From positions 1-7,664 of the forward strand of contig DTSG01000501.1 in the NCBI GenBank assembly GCA_012965455.1: a DNA stretch of 7,664 nucleotides, given 5' to 3'. The stretch comes from Planctomycetaceae bacterium. Lineage in GTDB: Bacteria > Planctomycetota > Planctomycetia > Pirellulales > Pirellulaceae. The translations under genes and the position numbers were made by a program. Below, in pieces: positions 6,350 through 7,664 of the stretch (positions are counted from its first letter, which is position 1; each line of letters begins with the position of its first letter). The notes under the pieces were generated by a model. That model was not told the origin of the DNA, searched no databases, and worked only from the letters and a program-made list of their open reading frames with translations.

Positions 6350-7664
6350 TTAGCCCTTGGTCACGGTTTCGCTAAGATTAAAAATTAAATGGACAATCAT
6401 CGTCCAAGCAGCAAGTTCGGTTTGATCCAGAGATTCATTCCGCACGGATTCACCGGTTGATACCAGCGATTTCGCAGCCTCGGGTTGTTCTTGGAATTCT
6501 GCCAGATGTTCATTGTATAACTGAGTTACTAACTGCAGTTCGTTCGGTTTGGGATTTCGCGCCAATACACTGCGATAAAGATATACGATCCGCTGGTCAA
6601 CTTGATCGCCTCCGTGGGTCACGACCAGTTCGGCAAATCGTCGCGCCGCTTCGACGAACTGGACATCATTCATTAGTACTAGCGCCTGCAGAGGTGTATT
6701 GGTACGGGTTCGACGGACCTGGCACGTCTCACGATTTGGGGCATCAAAGATCGACATGGTGGGTGGAGGCACCGTTCGTTTCCAGAAAGTGTACATGCTG
6801 CGCCGATATAGCTTTTCACCTGTGTCCTGTTTGAAGACGGACGTGTTACTACCGCCAAAACCGACTGGTTTCCAGAGTCCGGCGGGTTGATACGGTTTGA
6901 CACTTTTGCCACCGATGGTCGGTATCATTAATCCACTGACGGCAAGAACCTGATCTCGGATGACTTCCGCATCTAGCCGAAAGCGTGGCCCGTGGGAGAC
7001 CAGTCGGTTTTCGGGGTCCAACGCGTGCTTGGGAGGGGTCACTCGAGATGATTGTTGATAGGTTGAGGACATGACGATCAGTTTCTGAAATTGCTTCACA
7101 TCCCAACCGGACTCGATAAAAGATAGCGCGAGCCAATCCAGCAATCCCGGGTGTGATGGTCGTTCACCCTGAACGCCAAAATCTTCTGAGGTCTTGACCA
7201 GTCCGGTTCCGAAATAGTGTTGCCAATATCGATTGACCGTGACACGGGCCGTCAGGGGGTGGGTTGGACTGACCAACCACTGAGCAAGCCCCATTCGATT
7301 CTGAGGTGCATCGACCGGGGATTCGCCGAGCCAGGCCGGAACGGCAGATTCGACAGCGTCTCTTTTTTCGGTATATTCACCTCGCTCAAGGATATGAGCG
7401 ACGCGCGGTTCTTTGCGATCTTCCATCACTAATGTCGAGGGAATCGCCTTTTCGAGGTCTGCCAGTTCTTTCTTGAGTTCCGCTTGCTTTTGATTGGGGG
7501 GAGCCAACTGAGCCACCGTCACCGGATTCACATTTTCCAGATAGTAACTTAGTAGCTGTTTGGTTTGTGCCGCATTTCGCTGATCCGCGGCAACGGCAAT
7601 CAGTTTTTTGATTGGATCGGGAAGTGCTGCAGTGGAAACGGTCTCTAAAAAATGCTTCCAAATC
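6350..7664 (-). CDS. PSD1-domain protein (DUF1553), C-terminal part; 5' end outside window
   Basis: This is the C-terminal 437 residues of a second PSD1 family protein. The frame stays open to the right edge, so the true start and any PSCyt1 and PSCyt2 parts lie outside. The in-frame GTG at 7531 is not the start, because the codons upstream (QRNAAQTKQLLSYYLENVNP) read like the normal family linker. Visible parts in order: a helical linker with QKQAELKKELADLEKAIP; the segment VMEDRKEPRVAHILERGEY typical just before DUF1553; then DUF1553 with NRMGLAQWL, NRYWQHYFGTGLVKTSEDFG, PPPTMSIFDAPNRETC, NTPLQALVLMNDVQFVEAAR and the terminal LIFNLSE. It is the canonical PSD1 subtype, clearly different from the PSD1 protein at the other end of the operon (PAANIRILGADGRTAC at the matching place). 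It is followed after 11 bases by DUF1501, the usual PSD1-DUF1501 pairing. No haem motif is visible in this portion. Confidence 0.93.
   Translation of the reverse strand, partial: IWKHFLETVSTAALPDPIKKLIAVAADQRNAAQTKQLLSYYLENVNPVTVAQLAPPNQKQAELKKELADLEKAIPSTLVMEDRKEPRVAHILERGEYTEKRDAVESAVPAWLGESPVDAPQNRMGLAQWLVSPTHPLTARVTVNRYWQHYFGTGLVKTSEDFGVQGERPSHPGLLDWLALSFIESGWDVKQFQKLIVMSSTYQQSSRVTPPKHALDPENRLVSHGPRFRLDAEVIRDQVLAVSGLMIPTIGGKSVKPYQPAGLWKPVGFGGSNTSVFKQDTGEKLYRRSMYTFWKRTVPPPTMSIFDAPNRETCQVRRTRTNTPLQALVLMNDVQFVEAARRFAELVVTHGGDQVDQRIVYLYRSVLARNPKPNELQLVTQLYNEHLAEFQEQPEAAKSLVSTGESVRNESLDQTELAAWTMIVHLIFNLSETVTKG

Noticed and set aside
7529..7531. GTG as the start of the right-hand PSD1 gene
   Set aside because: The frame is open to the window edge and the upstream residues match the normal family linker, so the gene is cut by the window rather than starting here.
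1543..7664. The two PSD1 genes as a recent tandem duplication
   Set aside because: Their DUF1553 domains differ throughout, including at motifs that separate subtypes; only general family motifs are shared.

Overview
The window looks like a piece of a planctomycete chromosome. The main evidence is a cluster of the protein families that are expanded almost exclusively in Planctomycetes and relatives: planctomycete-type cytochrome c (PSCyt1), DUF1549 (PSCyt2), DUF1553 (PSD1) and DUF1501. GC content is moderate, close to half in the stretches I counted by eye. I cannot name a genus. Nearly every base is coding, and no gap exceeds about 40 bases. I saw no RNA genes, transposons, CRISPR arrays or attachment sites.

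Left part (1-1502), plus strand: a two-gene unit. It begins with a carbon-nitrogen hydrolase (nitrilase superfamily) that is cut by the window edge but keeps its full Glu-Lys-Cys triad. After 14 bases comes a 258-residue protein with a helical N-terminal part and two C-terminal membrane helices, arranged like CorA channels but without the usual GMN signature.

Right part (1543-7664), minus strand, read from right to left: a tightly packed three-gene operon that converges on the first unit with 40 bases between the stops. It runs from the C-terminal part of a PSD1 protein (cut by the right edge), through a Tat-exported DUF1501 protein, to a large 1109-residue PSCyt1-PSCyt2-PSD1 protein. Spacings are 11 and 19 bases. 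The large protein has two CxxCH haem-binding motifs, a Sec signal peptide and an inserted discoidin-fold domain that resembles an F-type (fucose-binding) lectin. PSD1 and DUF1501 genes normally occur in pairs. By genomic association they are thought to act together outside the cytoplasm, possibly in handling complex sulfated or fucosylated polysaccharides, but no reaction has been firmly assigned.

Two points deserve attention. The DUF1501 gene is broken by one extra base in a run of nine G (coding strand), and removing one G restores a full 481-residue protein. The large PSD1 protein carries an RxDCCxER lectin-like signature. The rest looks like ordinary planctomycete accessory metabolism, and I found no clear new defence or mobile system.
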